Below, piece by piece: positions 12,356 through 19,116 of a stretch of DNA of 26,079 bases. The DNA is from a virus. Positions within the stretch are counted from its first letter, which is position 1; every line of letters starts with the position of its first letter. A model generated the notes under the pieces. That model did not search any database. It was given only the letters and a program-made list of their open reading frames with translations, and was not told where the DNA came from. The DNA is taken from positions 1-26,079 of IMG/VR virus record IMGVR_UViG_3300034104_003449. One strand, 5' to 3'. Both the position numbers and the translations under genes were made by a program.

Positions 12356-12379
12356 GGCTGGCGAGTGGCGGTGGAGTGG
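12350..12379 (-). repeat. repeated 5' leader, copy 3
   Basis: Third copy of the CACTCCACCGCCACT...CAGCCATGACC leader, at the start of 12044-12355. Confidence 0.5.
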
Positions 12380-12421
12380 GTGCGGGGAATGCCGACGATC
12401 TGGCAGGCTCCCCGTGGGCCA

Positions 12422-12435
12422 GGGGCCGGAGCCCC
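12422..12435 (-). promoter_or_regulatory. GC hairpin in the leader of 12044-12355
   Basis: Reverse strand GGGGC-TCCG-GCCCC, a 5-base perfect stem with a TCCG tetraloop, between promoter copy 2 and the start codon. It lies in a 60-base segment that copy 1 lacks. No T-run follows, so it is more likely an mRNA-stability or attenuation element than a terminator. Confidence 0.4.
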
Positions 12436-12442
12436 GGAAGAG

Positions 12443-12493
12443 GTTTCCCTCCCGATGCACATACTGTAACCCGTGGGGCACACCCTGGCAACC
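12443..12493 (-). promoter_or_regulatory. duplicated promoter block, copy 2
   Basis: TTGCCA (12486-12491), 17-base spacer, TACAGT (12463-12468), then GGGAGGGAAAC. 49 of 51 positions agree with 11767-11816. Upstream of the -35 the two copies also share a looser T-TGT-AAC-G-CC pattern ending in GG before TTGCCA. It would transcribe 12044-12355 and 11832-12044. Confidence 0.72.
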
Positions 12494-12518
12494 CATCACC
12501 GGGTCAGTTCACAAACTG

Positions 12519-12785
12519 TTACCGCCTCCGCAGCTCCCGCGCCCACCGGTGATGCTCACCCGTCGGCTCACCCAGCGGCGGCGCGCCCTTCAGCGCCAGC
12601 TCCACCTGCAGGTTGGCCGCCTTGCGCTGCAGCTCAATGATCAGGTGCTGCTGCTGGTACCAGGCCTGGATCAGCTCATCGCAGCGCTCCGCCAGCTGGT
12701 CCCGGCTCATGTGTGCAGCGGCGCGGCGGTCGCGTTCCATCTCGAAACAGCTCGACAGGCTGAGGGTGAGATCCAGGCCCAGCAT
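12519..12785 (-). CDS. coiled-coil small phage protein
   Basis: 88 residues. N-terminus MLGLDLTLSLSSCFEMERDRR, then one long helix (SRDQLAERCDELIQAWYQQQHLIIELQRKAANLQVELAL) and a Pro/Glu/Arg tail. No catalytic motif. The assigned ATG at 12785 shares a CATG with the start of the opposite-strand gene at 12784. An internal ATG at 12740 would avoid the overlap, but the N-terminal segment looks like a normal protein start. Ends just before promoter copy 2. Confidence 0.62.
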   Translation of the reverse strand: MLGLDLTLSLSSCFEMERDRRAAAHMSRDQLAERCDELIQAWYQQQHLIIELQRKAANLQVELALKGAPPLGEPTGEHHRWARELRRR

Positions 12786-12975
12786 GATCGCAGCGCAGTT
12801 GGCTCAGTCTGAGCAGTGCGAACCCCCGCCCTACATCACCGTGGAGCGTGACGCCCGTGGCGGCGCCTGCTGGGTGGTGGTTGGCTTGGGCACTGAGGTC
12901 CGCTGCTACTGCGGCCATCGGGCGGTGGCGATGCTGGAGATGATGTGCGCCTCTCGCGGGATCCCGACGCCCTAG
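12784..12975 (+). CDS. lone forward-strand small protein
   Basis: 63 residues, ending four bases before the stop of the metallophosphoesterase gene on the other strand. The sequence PYITVERDARGGACWVVVGLGTEVRCYCGHRAVAMLEMMCA reads as two strands and a helix with three cysteines and a histidine that could bind metal. Third codon positions are GC-rich as in real genes here, and no reverse-strand gene fills this stretch. It overlaps the divergent gene at 12519-12785 by two bases. Function unknown. Confidence 0.5.
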   Translation: MIAAQLAQSEQCEPPPYITVERDARGGACWVVVGLGTEVRCYCGHRAVAMLEMMCASRGIPTP

Positions 12976-12979
12976 GCGC

Positions 12980-14131
12980 TCACTCCGTAAAGATCGGGAA
13001 CGAGCCGGCAAATCCTTTGTCGCTGTGCAGGAACCGCATCCCCTGCTGCGGGCGCTCGATTCGGTAGCCGCTCTGCAGCCCGTACGGCGCACACCCCGGC
13101 AGGCTGCCGTTGCTCGTTGCCCTGGACCCAAACCCCAGCGTGTGGAAGTGGCCGTGGAAGGTGTGATCAGCCGGCACCGACTGGTCCAGGTTCTTGGCGT
13201 GCTTGTCCACGTTCCACAGCGGCCCCGCCGCCCCGCCGTTGTAGCGAACCGAATCGCCATGGAAGAACCGCAGGCGCTTGCCGTACACATCCAGGTAGAG
13301 GCAGTCAGCATCAGCGATAAACCACTCCAGCCGCGGCTCATCCCGGTAGTGCCGGCGCATTGAGCAATACGCCAGATGCTCGTAGCTGTTCTCGGTGGCG
13401 TTGCTCTGCTGCTTCTTCGTGTTCCGCCCGTGATTGCCCACGTTGCAGGGGATCAGCATCCTCTCCAGGTCGGAATGCTGCAGCAGGTAGTCCAGCCCCC
13501 GCACGATCGCCCGCTCGCACCTGACGATCTGCTGCGTTGTGGTGAGCGTCTGATTCTGCACCGCATCGCCGTGTAGCTCCCCCTCGATTAGATCGCCGCC
13601 CAGCCAGATCACGGCCTCCCGAATTGTTGCCGTGCTCCGTTGTCCGTTGATCACCTTCAGCGCATTGCGGAACACGGCATCTAGCCGGTCGTCGAATATC
13701 TCGGGGTTGAACTCGTTGAGCCCGTTGACGGATGACGGTTTGACGATCTGCCCGCAGTGCAGATCAGACAGCAGCAGGATTGGCACCGCCTCATCTTTCT
13801 GCGGATCCTCTGGCGGGGTGATGATGCCCTGATCAAAAATGTCCTTGATCTCAAGCGCCACCGTCAGCGCATCCTGCACCGCCTCCAGCTTGGCCAGGGC
13901 GCGCTCTGCGCTGGCTTTGGCATCCCGTGTCTCTGCCCGCAGCCGGCGCGCCTCCAGCTGCAGCGCCAGCACGTCATCAGCTGTATCGCTGCGCTTGCCG
14001 TTTGGGCAGCACCCCGGCTTGCATAAAGGCCGCCGCTGGCCCGACTGTTCAACCCACTCAACAGACGATTCAGGAATCCAAGCCCTGCAAACTTTCGACC
14101 GGCGACACTGATACGGGCGTTCGGTCGTCAT
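12980..14131 (-). CDS. metallophosphoesterase with N-terminal Cys motif
   Basis: 383 residues. Calcineurin-like phosphoesterase motifs are complete: SDLHCG (122-127), GGD (178-180), GNHGR (232-236), HGDS (291-294) and HGHFHT (326-331). These supply the Asp/His/Asn ligands for two metals. Ahead of them lie a cysteine module (Cys9, Cys15, Cys37, Cys41, Cys42) that may bind zinc, and a coiled coil (54-96). Phage relatives are DNA-repair exonuclease-like or phosphodiesterase enzymes; the substrate cannot be read from sequence. Situated 15 bases downstream of the HNH gene and read in the same direction, suggesting a DNA-processing role. Confidence 0.9.
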   Translation of the reverse strand: MTTERPYQCRRSKVCRAWIPESSVEWVEQSGQRRPLCKPGCCPNGKRSDTADDVLALQLEARRLRAETRDAKASAERALAKLEAVQDALTVALEIKDIFDQGIITPPEDPQKDEAVPILLLSDLHCGQIVKPSSVNGLNEFNPEIFDDRLDAVFRNALKVINGQRSTATIREAVIWLGGDLIEGELHGDAVQNQTLTTTQQIVRCERAIVRGLDYLLQHSDLERMLIPCNVGNHGRNTKKQQSNATENSYEHLAYCSMRRHYRDEPRLEWFIADADCLYLDVYGKRLRFFHGDSVRYNGGAAGPLWNVDKHAKNLDQSVPADHTFHGHFHTLGFGSRATSNGSLPGCAPYGLQSGYRIERPQQGMRFLHSDKGFAGSFPIFTE

Positions 14132-14146
14132 CGCTTTAGGGGGTGA

Positions 14147-14491
14147 TCACGACGGGGACACTTGAGGCTTACCCTCAGTGTGCGGACTACTACCAATCCA
14201 CCCATCAATTCGCGCTGCACGATGTACGCAGTGCCAGGCCTGGGCCTCAAACCACTCCCGCCAGTCCGTCGAGGATTTCGCCCCGTTGCAGCGTTGGCAG
14301 GCGGGCACCAGGTTCTGAGCCACCGTCAGCCCGCCCCGGGAGCGCGGCAGCACGTGGTCGAGGGTGTCGGCCGAGTCGGTGCAATAGGCGCACTGGTGGT
14401 TCCACTCGGCGAAGATCCTGCGGCGGAATCGGGCCTTGGTGGCTTTCTTGGGCTGGAGCTCGGTCTGATCGATCAGGTGATCGAAGGGCAT
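14147..14491 (-). CDS. HNH endonuclease
   Basis: 114 residues. The HNH core is complete: Cys34-x2-Cys37, Asp45-His46 (TLDHVLPRSRGG), a following Asn60 and Cys65-x2-Cys68-Asn69. The two Cys pairs would bind structural zinc and His46 would be the general base. The N-terminus is basic (KKATKARFRRR). Small HNH proteins of this type act as packaging-associated nickases or homing nucleases in phages. Here it follows the endolysin with a one-base overlap (TGATG) rather than sitting by a terminase, so the role is open. No intron is evident. Confidence 0.88.
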   Translation of the reverse strand: MPFDHLIDQTELQPKKATKARFRRRIFAEWNHQCAYCTDSADTLDHVLPRSRGGLTVAQNLVPACQRCNGAKSSTDWREWFEAQAWHCVHRAARIDGWIGSSPHTEGKPQVSPS

Positions 14492-15771
14492 CAGCGCTCA
14501 GCGATGACTGCCCATCCCGTGTTCGCGCCTTCCACCTGCCACCGTGGGCCGAAGTTCCGCCGGCTGTACCTGGCGAACCGGGCCACGCCTCCCGGGGTGG
14601 CGCCGCTCACCAGATCGGCCTCACCGAACGGGTCATGCACGACCAGGTGATCCTTCGTGTAGCCCACCACGATCAGCCAGTGGCCACCGCCGGAGGGTGC
14701 CGACACCGGGCCGCGGTGCAGGAACCCGACCGGCACGGGCACGCCGCGGTTGATCTGCTGCTCCAGGTCGGCGAACCCGGCCACCTTGGTGAACTTCGCC
14801 CGGATCCCGAAGCTCGACAGCGCCCGAATCTGCGCGGTCGGGTCGGTGGTGTCGCCGTACTGCTGGACCCGTTTCAGATACTGATCGTCGCCGTTCGGGC
14901 CGGCGAGGGTCCCAGGCTTGAGGTACTGCAGCAGCATGGCGCAGCTGGAGCTGAAACACATCCGAGCCGCCTGGTCCCGGTCGGCGCTGTCCATCTGCGC
15001 GTACCAGGGCACCTGCAGCGGGTTGCCGTAGCCGGTGGACTGCTGCAGGTGCACCGCCGGCCGCCCAGCCAGCGAGATCGCCGCCACTGCTCGAGCGAAG
15101 TACGCCTCCCGATCCGCCAGGCCGTTGGCGGGGTCGCGGCCGTTGACCTTCGCCGAAACCTGCCGGCAGCTGGCGCCCTGATCCACGAACGCATTGATCG
15201 CGTTCAGGTGCCACCAGAACCCGGCGGAGGTGAACGGATACCGGATCGACACGTAGGACGCCCCGTCCATCACGTCTGGATCTTTGATGTAGTCGGCGAA
15301 GCGCTGGTAGTTGTAGCGGCCCGTGAGCTGGATCGCCCCGGCGCCCTTGAACCGGCGACCGTCACCGGTGCGGGTGTTCCCCAGGTCCTGCCGGCCTTCG
15401 TAGGCGTCGCCGCTGGCGAGCTCCAGCATCCACCGCAGGCCGCCGGATTCGTGGCCGACCTGGGCCAGGAAGTGCCGGATCCTCGCCGGGGTGTTGAACG
15501 CGAATCTCCGCAGGCAGGAGTTGAGATCCGCCAGCTGGCTGGCGCTGGGCGATCTGGTGAACACCGCCGTGGCCTGGGCCATTGTCACCAGCTCGGCGGG
15601 CGGCGCCGGCGCTGCAGGGCTGCCCTGTGCCCGCCAGAGGTCGGTGAACTCCTGGCGCTGCTCAGTGGTGGCCCGCTCCCACGCGGCCTCCCACGCGGCC
15701 AGCTGGTGGGGGGTCATTGCGCCGGCACGGGCGACGTGCTCAGCAGCGGCGCGGAAGGTGGCGAAGGTCAT
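14491..15771 (-). CDS. two-enzyme endolysin: GH19 chitinase/lysozyme domain plus C39-type peptidase domain
   Basis: 426 residues without signal peptide. Residues 1-50 are an extra helical segment. Residues 62-230 match glycoside hydrolase family 19: catalytic Glu108 in QVGHESGG, a second acidic EGR near 125, and FKGAGAIQLTGRYNY (141-155). Residues 250-426 match the C39-like peptidase fold: Cys272 in the RMCFSSSCAMLL helix, His364 in GGHWLIVVGY and Asp380 in VHDPFGE form the triad. The first domain should cut the glycan strands and the second could cut the peptide bridges of peptidoglycan. It is coupled by ATGA to an upstream small membrane protein, as in lysis cassettes. The peptidase substrate is inferred. 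Confidence 0.88.
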   Translation of the reverse strand: MTFATFRAAAEHVARAGAMTPHQLAAWEAAWERATTEQRQEFTDLWRAQGSPAAPAPPAELVTMAQATAVFTRSPSASQLADLNSCLRRFAFNTPARIRHFLAQVGHESGGLRWMLELASGDAYEGRQDLGNTRTGDGRRFKGAGAIQLTGRYNYQRFADYIKDPDVMDGASYVSIRYPFTSAGFWWHLNAINAFVDQGASCRQVSAKVNGRDPANGLADREAYFARAVAAISLAGRPAVHLQQSTGYGNPLQVPWYAQMDSADRDQAARMCFSSSCAMLLQYLKPGTLAGPNGDDQYLKRVQQYGDTTDPTAQIRALSSFGIRAKFTKVAGFADLEQQINRGVPVPVGFLHRGPVSAPSGGGHWLIVVGYTKDHLVVHDPFGEADLVSGATPGGVARFARYSRRNFGPRWQVEGANTGWAVIAER

Positions 15772-15926
15772 TTCAGATTCAGATCGGGCAGGCGGTCGCC
15801 AGTGGCGTGATCAGCGCGGCGGTAGAGCCGGCGCCAGGCGGGCTTGACGACCAGCTCTGCAAAGCCGGTGGTGAGGGTCCACACCGCCAGCCCCAGCAGC
15901 AGGTCAGCGTTCGGGTGCAGCGTCAT
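15768..15926 (-). CDS. small membrane protein of the lysis module
   Basis: 52 residues, ATGA-coupled on both sides. One hydrophobic segment (LLLGLAVWTLTTGFAELVV) starts near residue 9 and is followed by a basic cytoplasm-type tail (KPAWRRLYRRADHATGDR). Placed directly before the endolysin, it is a candidate holin or antiholin subunit. The sequence alone cannot assign the role. Confidence 0.55.
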   Translation of the reverse strand: MTLHPNADLLLGLAVWTLTTGFAELVVKPAWRRLYRRADHATGDRLPDLNLK

Positions 15927-16189
15927 GCGTCGGGGTCGGTGGGTCGGCTGGATTCGCGGCGGTGGAGGGCCGGGTTCTTGGTCCAGTACCCCACGACTCC
16001 GCCCGCAGCCGCGCCCAGGGCCAGGTCAGAGGCGCGGGTGATCATGCTGTGGCCGGTCATCCAGCAGCTGTCCAGATCCTTGCCAGCCACGCGGCAATCG
16101 ATGATGTAGCCGACGCCGCCGACGATCGCCAGGCCGGCTGTCACAGCCCCCAGCCACGCGGGTGCCTGGCGGGTCATGTCGGGTTTCAT
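15923..16189 (-). CDS. two-segment membrane protein, candidate holin
   Basis: 88 residues. Hydrophobic segments at about 12-30 (WLGAVTAGLAIVGGVGYII) and 54-68 (LALGAAAGGVVGYW), separated by a soluble loop with two cysteines (DCRVAGKDLDSCW). The C-terminus is charged. Two membrane passes and the position before the endolysin fit a class II holin. A second ATG (MTRQAP, residue 5) may be the true start. ATGA overlaps join it to both neighbours. Confidence 0.55.
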   Translation of the reverse strand: MKPDMTRQAPAWLGAVTAGLAIVGGVGYIIDCRVAGKDLDSCWMTGHSMITRASDLALGAAAGGVVGYWTKNPALHRRESSRPTDPDA

Positions 16190-16377
16190 TTTCCCGCCTC
16201 CGACCGTCGCTCTACGTCCCTGAGCCGTTCCTCGTGGTCTCTGAGCATCTCCTGAATCCCGCCCAGGATGGTGGTGGTGCGGGCCTCAAATCTGCCCAGC
16301 CCATTGGCGATCTTCCAGAGGGCTGTGACTCCTGCGCCACAGAGGCCGAGGGCGGCAACAACGAACTCGGGTCCCAC
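16186..16377 (-). CDS. membrane-anchored coiled-coil protein, holin/XhlA-like
   Basis: 63 residues from a GTG at 16377. One N-terminal hydrophobic segment (FVVAALGLCGAGVTALWKIA) and a C-terminal amphipathic coil (TTTILGGIQEMLRDHEERLRDVERR), the layout of small phage haemolysin/holin-type proteins. The same frame reaches a CTG at 16404 that overlaps the preceding stop (CTGA), giving a natural-looking 72-residue start (TTDTAAAPVGPEF). The true start may therefore be the CTG. Confidence 0.58.
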   Translation of the reverse strand: MGPEFVVAALGLCGAGVTALWKIANGLGRFEARTTTILGGIQEMLRDHEERLRDVERRSEAGK

Positions 16378-16400
16378 TGGTGCAGCGGCTGTATCTGTGG

Positions 16401-16550
16401 TCAGTCTGCGGAGGCCCGCTCAACCGCCGCCACCTGCACCGCCTCTAGGAACCCCTGCAGCCGCTCAGCGGCCATGCTGAGCAGCAACGCATCACCGCTG
16501 GCTCTGGCAGCCGCGTAGGCGTTGATCAGCCTGATCAGGTCGTCCTTCAT
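16401..16550 (-). CDS. small helical protein
   Basis: 49 residues, ATGA-coupled to the gene upstream. One long helix (DDLIRLINAYAAARASGDALLLSMAAERLQGFLEAVQVAAVERA) with no membrane character. Found between tail and lysis modules. Not recognised; accepted on fit and coupling. Confidence 0.5.
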   Translation of the reverse strand: MKDDLIRLINAYAAARASGDALLLSMAAERLQGFLEAVQVAAVERASAD

Positions 16551-16819
16551 TCCCACGGCAGCCCCGCAGCGGTGGGTGATGGTGTCAGCTGCTCAGCGAG
16601 CTTCTGATCAATGCGCAGCAGCTCGGCCTCGCCCAGCGCATCCTCCAGCCACAGCAAGACGGTTTCGGCGTCCAGCTCTTCGTAGGGGATCATCTCCTGG
16701 TGATCAGCCGGGGGCAGTTCCACACTGCCGTAGACCCTGGCGCTGCCGGCGGTGCGCTCCCAGTGGATGGCCTGGACCATGCCGGTGTCGGCTTGGCGAT
16801 CGAGTTGGAGGATGTTCAT
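16547..16819 (-). CDS. DUF7936-like small protein next to tail fibre
   Basis: 90 residues. The order is MNILQLDRQADTGMVQAIHWERTAG, a YGSVELPPAD strand, IPYEELDAETVLLWLEDALGEAELLRIDQKLAEQL and a final GLPWE. This pattern (V-Q-A-x-H-W, V-Y-G-x-V-x-L, I/T-P-Y-x-x-L, V-x-x-W-x-x-x-x-L-G, G-L-P-W) resembles the phage family DUF7936, which occurs among structural genes. Function is unknown. It overlaps the fibre stop by one base and may be a fibre-associated factor. Confidence 0.62.
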   Translation of the reverse strand: MNILQLDRQADTGMVQAIHWERTAGSARVYGSVELPPADHQEMIPYEELDAETVLLWLEDALGEAELLRIDQKLAEQLTPSPTAAGLPWE

Positions 16820-18579
16820 TAGGTGATGGTGACGGTATCAAGGAACCAGAGGCCGGGTGTGAGTATTTCAACCGAGTATTGCGTGCCGAACAGCGTTACG
16901 GCGGTTGGGTTGGTGAGTGTTACGGTGCATTCACCGCTGCCCAGGTCGGCAAAGGCGAAGTGAGTTGCTCTTACATATTGATATTCCATAATCGTGGTTG
17001 CGCCGGCAATGGCGCAAACGCCAGCATCAGTGTTAAAGATCCTGAAAGCATACTCAGCTGCTGGAAAACTGGTGGCAGCGTTAGAAGCGGCAAAGTGGGT
17101 AATGCTGAGCTTGATTAACGCTGCTCGTTGGACTGATGAAGCAGCCGACTTAAACCTAAAGACGATCGTGCCCGTCGTGGCGGTGATGCTTGTAGTCAGC
17201 CATGCCACATATTTTTGAGAAATGCCATGATTGCCGGCCCCAACGATGAGTTTGTTGTTGGCGACTACCGTGCCGGAGATCTGTCCGATCGGCTCGGCAG
17301 TAGCCCCCACCAGCAGCGCCCCGCCTGGCGAGATCCGCGCCCGCTCCAGCGTGTTCGTCGCCCACCCAATCACATTGGTCGCCGGCCTGAACAGGCCAGC
17401 AGCAGGCACCGTCGTGCCGGTTGGGTTGAGGCTGGCGCCAGTGATTGTGCCGGTTGTCAGCACGTTTTGAGCGCCGAAATCCGGGGCGATCTTGCTGCCG
17501 GCGATAGCAGCTGAAGCGCTCACGTCCGCATTCACGATCACGCCGGAGCCGATCGCCGTCACGCCTGAGCTGTTGATCGTCACATCGCCCGTGATTTCAG
17601 TGGCGGCCACCAAATTGCTAGAGTTCCCCAGCAGCACCCGGCCAGCCGTTGCGCCGCTGCCCACTGCATCGGTGATGCCGTAGCCCGCCAGGGTGGTGGG
17701 TAGACCCGTGAGGCTGTTGTAGCTGGGCGTGATCGTCACAGGCGACCCAGTGCCAGTGATGCGGCCTTTGGCGTCGATCGTGAGGGGTGTGACGCTGGTG
17801 GCCGCGTTGTTCACCGTGGCGGCACTCACCCCGGAGTTTGACAGGGTGAGCACACCGGTGCTGGCTAGGGTCGCGTCACCCGTGATTTCTGTGACCGTGG
17901 CCACGTTGGAGGCGTTGCCCATCACCACCCGTCCGGCGGTGACGGCTGCCAGCTTGGTCAGGGCGATGGCAGCAGAGGCATTGATGTCCGCGTTGACGAT
18001 CGTGCCGTCCACCAGATTGGCGCTGGCCACGGTGATCGCGGTCGGCAGGGCTCCGGTTGCGAGCTTGGAGAGCGCAATGGCCGCATTGCTGGCCACACTG
18101 GCGTTCACAACGCTGTCGGCGGTTGGCGCAGCGGTGATCGTGATGTTGTTGGTTCCGTCGAACGAAACCCCGTTGATCGTTCGGGCCGTGGCCAGTTTGG
18201 TGGCGGTGGCTGCATTGCCGTCCAGGTCGGCATCGATGAGATTGGCGGCGAAGTTGCCTGACGCATCACGCCGCACCAGGGAGCTGACGACGGCGGCAGC
18301 AGTGGCCCCGTCCAGCAGGCTGAACTGTGCAGCGGACATGAAACCCGCCCCGCTGCCGCTGGCCAGGGCGTGCAGGCTGGTGCCGGTCTGATTGCCGTGC
18401 GCGTGGACGTGATTGCCCCTAGCGGCGCTGCTGGAGTCGCCTGCAGCGCCCGTCAGCCCTACCGCCTGAGGCGTGGCGGTGCTCAGCGTCGGGCCGATCG
18501 CCACCTGTGCGCCGGGGGCGTCCAGAACAGTGACTTCAACACCGGACTGCTCGATTACGGTCAGTTCAACCTGAGCCAT
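16819..18579 (-). CDS. repeat-rich tail fibre protein
   Basis: 586 residues. The N-terminal part (MAQVELTVIEQSGVEVTVL, then AARGNHVHAHGNQTG) is likely the attachment region, with a His-rich segment. The body carries recurring units: three versions of N-A-S-x-A-S/N-A-A-I-A-x-S/T-K-L/I-A, and two long repeats beginning GRVVMGNASN and GRVLLGNSSN, each followed by EITGD. These fit a trimeric beta-structured shaft. The C-terminal 150 or so residues are different in style and lower in GC (about 45-48% in sampled lines at 16981 and 17101), as expected for an exchanged receptor-binding tip. Location in the tail operon supports the call. Confidence 0.82.
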   Translation of the reverse strand: MAQVELTVIEQSGVEVTVLDAPGAQVAIGPTLSTATPQAVGLTGAAGDSSSAARGNHVHAHGNQTGTSLHALASGSGAGFMSAAQFSLLDGATAAAVVSSLVRRDASGNFAANLIDADLDGNAATATKLATARTINGVSFDGTNNITITAAPTADSVVNASVASNAAIALSKLATGALPTAITVASANLVDGTIVNADINASAAIALTKLAAVTAGRVVMGNASNVATVTEITGDATLASTGVLTLSNSGVSAATVNNAATSVTPLTIDAKGRITGTGSPVTITPSYNSLTGLPTTLAGYGITDAVGSGATAGRVLLGNSSNLVAATEITGDVTINSSGVTAIGSGVIVNADVSASAAIAGSKIAPDFGAQNVLTTGTITGASLNPTGTTVPAAGLFRPATNVIGWATNTLERARISPGGALLVGATAEPIGQISGTVVANNKLIVGAGNHGISQKYVAWLTTSITATTGTIVFRFKSAASSVQRAALIKLSITHFAASNAATSFPAAEYAFRIFNTDAGVCAIAGATTIMEYQYVRATHFAFADLGSGECTVTLTNPTAVTLFGTQYSVEILTPGLWFLDTVTIT

Positions 18580-18959
18580 TAGCTGTTCCTCGAAACGGTT
18601 TCGCGGACCTCGACAAGGGCCTTCGCGTAGTAGAACCGATCGGTGTCAGGCGTGGTGATTGATAGATCCATCTGGTAAGTGGTGCCGACCGGTAGGGCCA
18701 GCGCATTAGCAGGGGTCAGCTCCAGATCCAACATTCCAGGGATTGGCGTGCCGGATGCCTCCGGCAGCTCCACATTAAAGGTGCCGATTTGCGTGCCGGC
18801 AGCGTTCTTGATGTCGGCATCAATCACCGTGCCGTTGGCGGTCAGGTCCAGCTCAGTGCCATCGATTTTCACGATGAACCGCTTGCGAAATGTGGAGTTG
18901 CGCAGGATCACCAGCGGTTCCAGCTCGGCTGGGTAGATCGTTAGCTGTGGCAGCGTCAT
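18579..18959 (-). CDS. BppU-like baseplate or fibre-connecting protein
   Basis: 126 residues. It follows the plan of BppU N-terminal-type domains: ILRNSTFRKRFIVKIDGTELDLTANGTVIDADIKNAAG, a strand pair, then TPANALALPVGTTYQMDLSITT and a closing VEVRETV. The L-D-L-T motif and the L-P-x-G-x-x-Y-x-x-D-L stretch are typical of this beta sandwich. In siphophages it links receptor-binding proteins to the tail tip. It overlaps the fibre start by one base. Confidence 0.68.
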   Translation of the reverse strand: MTLPQLTIYPAELEPLVILRNSTFRKRFIVKIDGTELDLTANGTVIDADIKNAAGTQIGTFNVELPEASGTPIPGMLDLELTPANALALPVGTTYQMDLSITTPDTDRFYYAKALVEVRETVSRNS

Positions 18960-19114
18960 GGCAACGATTCCTCGATGTTCTGGATCATCGCCTCATCACG
19001 CGAATGTGCCGCGTAGGGGTCTGTGTTCATGCTAAGCAGCCACTGATACAACGAGTTCGCCAGCACCCGCTCATCAGTGGCGGCGGGGATGTAGCCAGGG
19101 TCAGAGGGAAGCAT
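18956..19114 (-). CDS. small tail-module protein
   Basis: 52 residues, ATGA-coupled to the BppU-like gene and two bases after the giant protein stop. Sequence DPGYIPAATDERVLANSLYQWLLSMNTDP, then DEAMIQNIEES; helical and acidic. Not recognised. Its conserved packing implies it is translated with the tail proteins. Confidence 0.5.
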   Translation of the reverse strand: MLPSDPGYIPAATDERVLANSLYQWLLSMNTDPYAAHSRDEAMIQNIEESLP

Positions 19115-19116
19115 GA

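Noticed and set aside
12676-13341. 221-codon - frame next to the phosphoesterase
   Set aside because: Frame-shifted shadow of the phosphoesterase gene; Arg/Ser/Thr-rich and without motifs.
14143-15810. 555-codon open frame on the + strand
   Set aside because: It is exactly antisense to the endolysin and HNH genes, whose catalytic motifs are clear; long antisense frames are common in GC-rich DNA, and the translation is Arg/Gly/Pro-rich without motifs.
17729-18391. 220-codon + frame
   Set aside because: Antisense of the fibre repeats; its Ala/Val-rich repeats mirror the fibre repeats.
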